The notes under the pieces are model-generated. The model saw only the letters and a program-made list of their open reading frames with translations. It was not told where the DNA came from and made no database searches. A stretch of 64,000 nt of DNA from Kryptolebias marmoratus. Its lineage: Eukaryota; Chordata; Actinopteri; Cyprinodontiformes; Rivulidae. Positions within the stretch are counted from its first letter, which is position 1. The number at the start of each line of letters is the position of its first letter. The position numbers and the translations under genes are program-made. Positions 61,869 through 64,000 of the stretch are shown here, one piece after another. The stretch is taken from positions 8,644,012-8,708,011 of the forward strand of contig NC_051431.1 in the NCBI RefSeq assembly GCF_001649575.2, read 5' to 3'.

Positions 61869-63494
61869 GGCTGCCAACTACAATGTGCTTTTACCTACAG
61901 AAACAGCTGAAGGGACTGAAAATGGTGAGTTCCATGGATGTCCCAGAAATCAGACAATTTTGTTGTACTGATATGTATTTATGCTCAGATTTTTTTAGCA
62001 AAGTATGCAGAAACAAAAATTTATTAGGTTGAAACAGAAAACTTACTGGTCTGGCTGAAGTTTTGCAAAAACATTGTGCATTTGGATAGCTGGCTCTGTC
62101 TTCATGGTGCTCCACTGCCCTGCTTGATCCCCAATATCTATTTTTGACAGTTGTCTTACTTGTTCTTTCTTTTTTATTTGTTTTGTGTATAGCAGCAGAT
62201 TCACTCTTATATTTCCATCAAAAGGTCTTTTTCAAGATTCTACGCTTGTCTGATTCCACCATATTTGTTTAGCCACACAGACTACAGCCAGCCTAACGCT
62301 GGTCAGTCACATGACTCAAGCTTCCACGGTTTTTGGTGGATTCAGCCAGGAGCTCTATTTACAATGAGTGCATACCCACATTTCAAGATATCTGAAAAAC
62401 TACTGACGTGAACTTTCAGGATAACCTTTTTATGTCTGATTTCATACTTTGCAATGAGTACCTTTAAAAGAATGTTTTATTAGTCAAAATGCATTTATGC
62501 CGATTGATAAATGTGAATCTGAGGCATTTTCTAACAACAACAACAAAAAAAAAGATCAAATTCAAAGCATTGGGAATACATCTACCCTGTATTATGTCTG
62601 CTATTTATAGACTGAGTTTCTCACCATAGCCAGAATCAGAGATGACAGGCGTCAGTATGAAAAATATCACACACTAATTTAGTAAAATATTTGCCTTTTT
62701 GTCAGATGATATTTAAAAGGTAAGATGACAGCTTTTCATGAACCGGTGTTCATAAATTTACAAGATCGGAGCCCATTTTCTCAGAAGGTGTTATAATAAT
62801 ATTTTGCTGTCAAACACAGAGCAGATTAAAAGAAACCTGATTCAGTCTATCAGCTTCAGGTCACTTTTAAGCTGTACTGTGGTACACGGCAGTCTGTACA
62901 CTTAGTAAACAGACCAATCTGTGCCCTGGTTTATTTTGGAACAGACAGAGGTCAGCCTGCAATGAATTTAGGAAATGATCTGCTGTTTAGGTTTCAGCTT
63001 CTGTATTTCTTAATTTTTGTCAGGATTTTAGGCATGAACCAGCAGCCCACTTTTCCTCCGTGGTTTTTAAATAAAAATCTGTGTAAATTTCAAAACTATT
63101 CCTGCTTCCTAACAAAGAAGGAAGGGTATAGAGTGTTCTCTGCCTAAAATATGCATCCAAGACAAATCTGGCAGTAACAAGAAGTAACACACCATCACTG
63201 TCACGGCTCACTGTGACACTTAATGGGACTGAATCATCATTTATTTATTCTCCTTGTGATTTGGTGCTGTGACAAGTCCAAATGACGGCCGTGAAAATGG
63301 TCTATTGTAAAGTTAGCCATGAGGTCTGTATCAATTGGATTTGCTGCATATTTTTACTGTCTACAAATGCAGATCTCAGGGTGATCAGGAACAGATCCGA
63401 TGATGGGATGTTGAGGAGTGGGTCAGTAATGTTTATTAATGCACACGCTCATGAGTCCTGGTATTCTTCCTGCTGGCTCACACACACACATGCA
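61869..63494. other. Gene-free intron DNA
   Basis: Unique AT-rich sequence; nothing recognised. Confidence 0.5.
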
Positions 63495-64000
63495 CACACA
63501 CTCTTTTGCTTTGCAGCAGTGGGCGATAATCTTCATGTTCGTCGTCTGTATGTGTGTCTATGTGTCTGTCTTTTACCAAAATATCTCACGAACAATTGGA
63601 CAAATTTTAATTAAATATGCAAAAAGTAATCATTGGATGTACCACCGAGTCAATTTTATAGACTTTTTGCTAACATATAATGTGGTTGTACTTGAGACCG
63701 ATTCCCAACACATATTTTGAGTGCAAACAGATTGCACAAGATCTTTGTTTAATTTGCCATTAACTATTTGTCTATTTGTTTGTTAGCAAAATATCTCATA
63801 AACCTCTGAATGGATTTTAATGAGACTTTCAGGTAATTATCATTACATATACTTCTACAACTGATTAACACTTTTGAGCCATCCTGAATGAGGATGGCCA
63901 CTAGATCCAACTGACCTTAAAAAACACAAAAATGTCTGTAAATCAGATTATTTTACAGATTTTTTTGCTAAAATTTGGAGTGGTTGTATTTAAATTGCAC
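63495..64000 (-). repeat. Family A repeat, at least two tandem units, runs off the window
   Basis: 'agcagtgggcgataatcttc' and a TG-rich stretch are followed by 'accaaaatatctcacgaaca' (63577) and again 'agcaaaatatctcataaacc' (63785), each leading into the same ordered words, about 210 bp apart. The first unit is shortened. The array continues beyond 64000. Confidence 0.75.

Larger units (their letters stand above)
18635..64000 (+). other. Probable first intron (partial, runs off the window)
   Basis: A consensus donor (GTGAGT) opens at 18635. No downstream stretch combines a good acceptor, an extended conserved-looking reading frame and a donor with strong support. The interval is filled with transposon remnants and AT-rich unique DNA. 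A first intron longer than 45 kb fits large adhesion-molecule genes. That it is one uninterrupted intron is inference; a small second exon could have been missed or could lie in a gap. Confidence 0.4.

Noticed and set aside
1..64000. tRNA, rRNA, CRISPR array, operon or prokaryotic mobile system
   Set aside because: The only tRNA-like promoter boxes belong to the SINE at 61478. Short spaced repeats are microsatellites or diverged transposon units, not CRISPR. Intron signals and repeat content are those of a vertebrate.

Overview
The window looks like AT-rich nuclear DNA of a ray-finned fish, probably a percomorph. The basis is a low density of coding sequence, interspersed remnants of several transposon classes (Tc1-like, hAT, L2-like and RTE-like LINEs, a tRNA-derived SINE, LTRs), many CA/TG microsatellites, and short N gaps typical of a draft assembly. 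Repeat names come from recognising conserved words by eye, not from a database search.

Only one exon is well supported. At 18559-18634 (+) a strong start context opens a 25-codon hydrophobic leader that ends in a GTGAGT splice donor. It lies in a GC-richer promoter-like block that also holds a T25 tract, a polypyrimidine tract and a five-codon upstream ORF. This is the signal-peptide exon of a secreted or membrane protein. Its length, phase-1 donor and leader resemble ALCAM/CD166, but that assignment is weak. No convincing second exon is found in the next 45 kb, so 18635-64000 is read as part of a very long first intron, and 1-18340 as gene-poor upstream DNA.

Upstream region (1-18340): an RT-domain LINE fragment (1-153, minus), a Tc1-like transposase remnant (about 455-800, plus), an RTE-like LINE 3' end (6351-6916, minus), a SINE/L2-type tail (about 11128-11240), a long-TIR element (11317-11840) and a copy of a second repeat family (13795-14140). 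Next to that copy is a CpG-dense 260-bp block with promoter-type motifs, a 45-codon minus-strand ORF and a double CACGTG palindrome.

Intron region (18635-64000): the sequence is dominated by two recurring families. Family A has direct tandem units of about 300 bp, carries words such as 'gagatattttgctaacagac', and occurs at least 13 times. Family B has terminal inverted repeats of over 100 bp and occurs at least six times. Other residents are a probable 714-bp solo LTR with a TGCCT target duplication, a 660-bp hAT-type non-autonomous element with an 8-bp duplication, an L2-like LINE remnant between two opposed family A copies, a tRNA-derived SINE followed by a perfect 34-bp-arm palindrome, and a diverged pair of roughly 210-bp unique modules about 3.8 kb apart. 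Several stretches free of repeats have the look of conserved non-coding enhancers, but conservation cannot be judged from one sequence. No tRNA, rRNA, CRISPR array or prokaryotic feature was seen.
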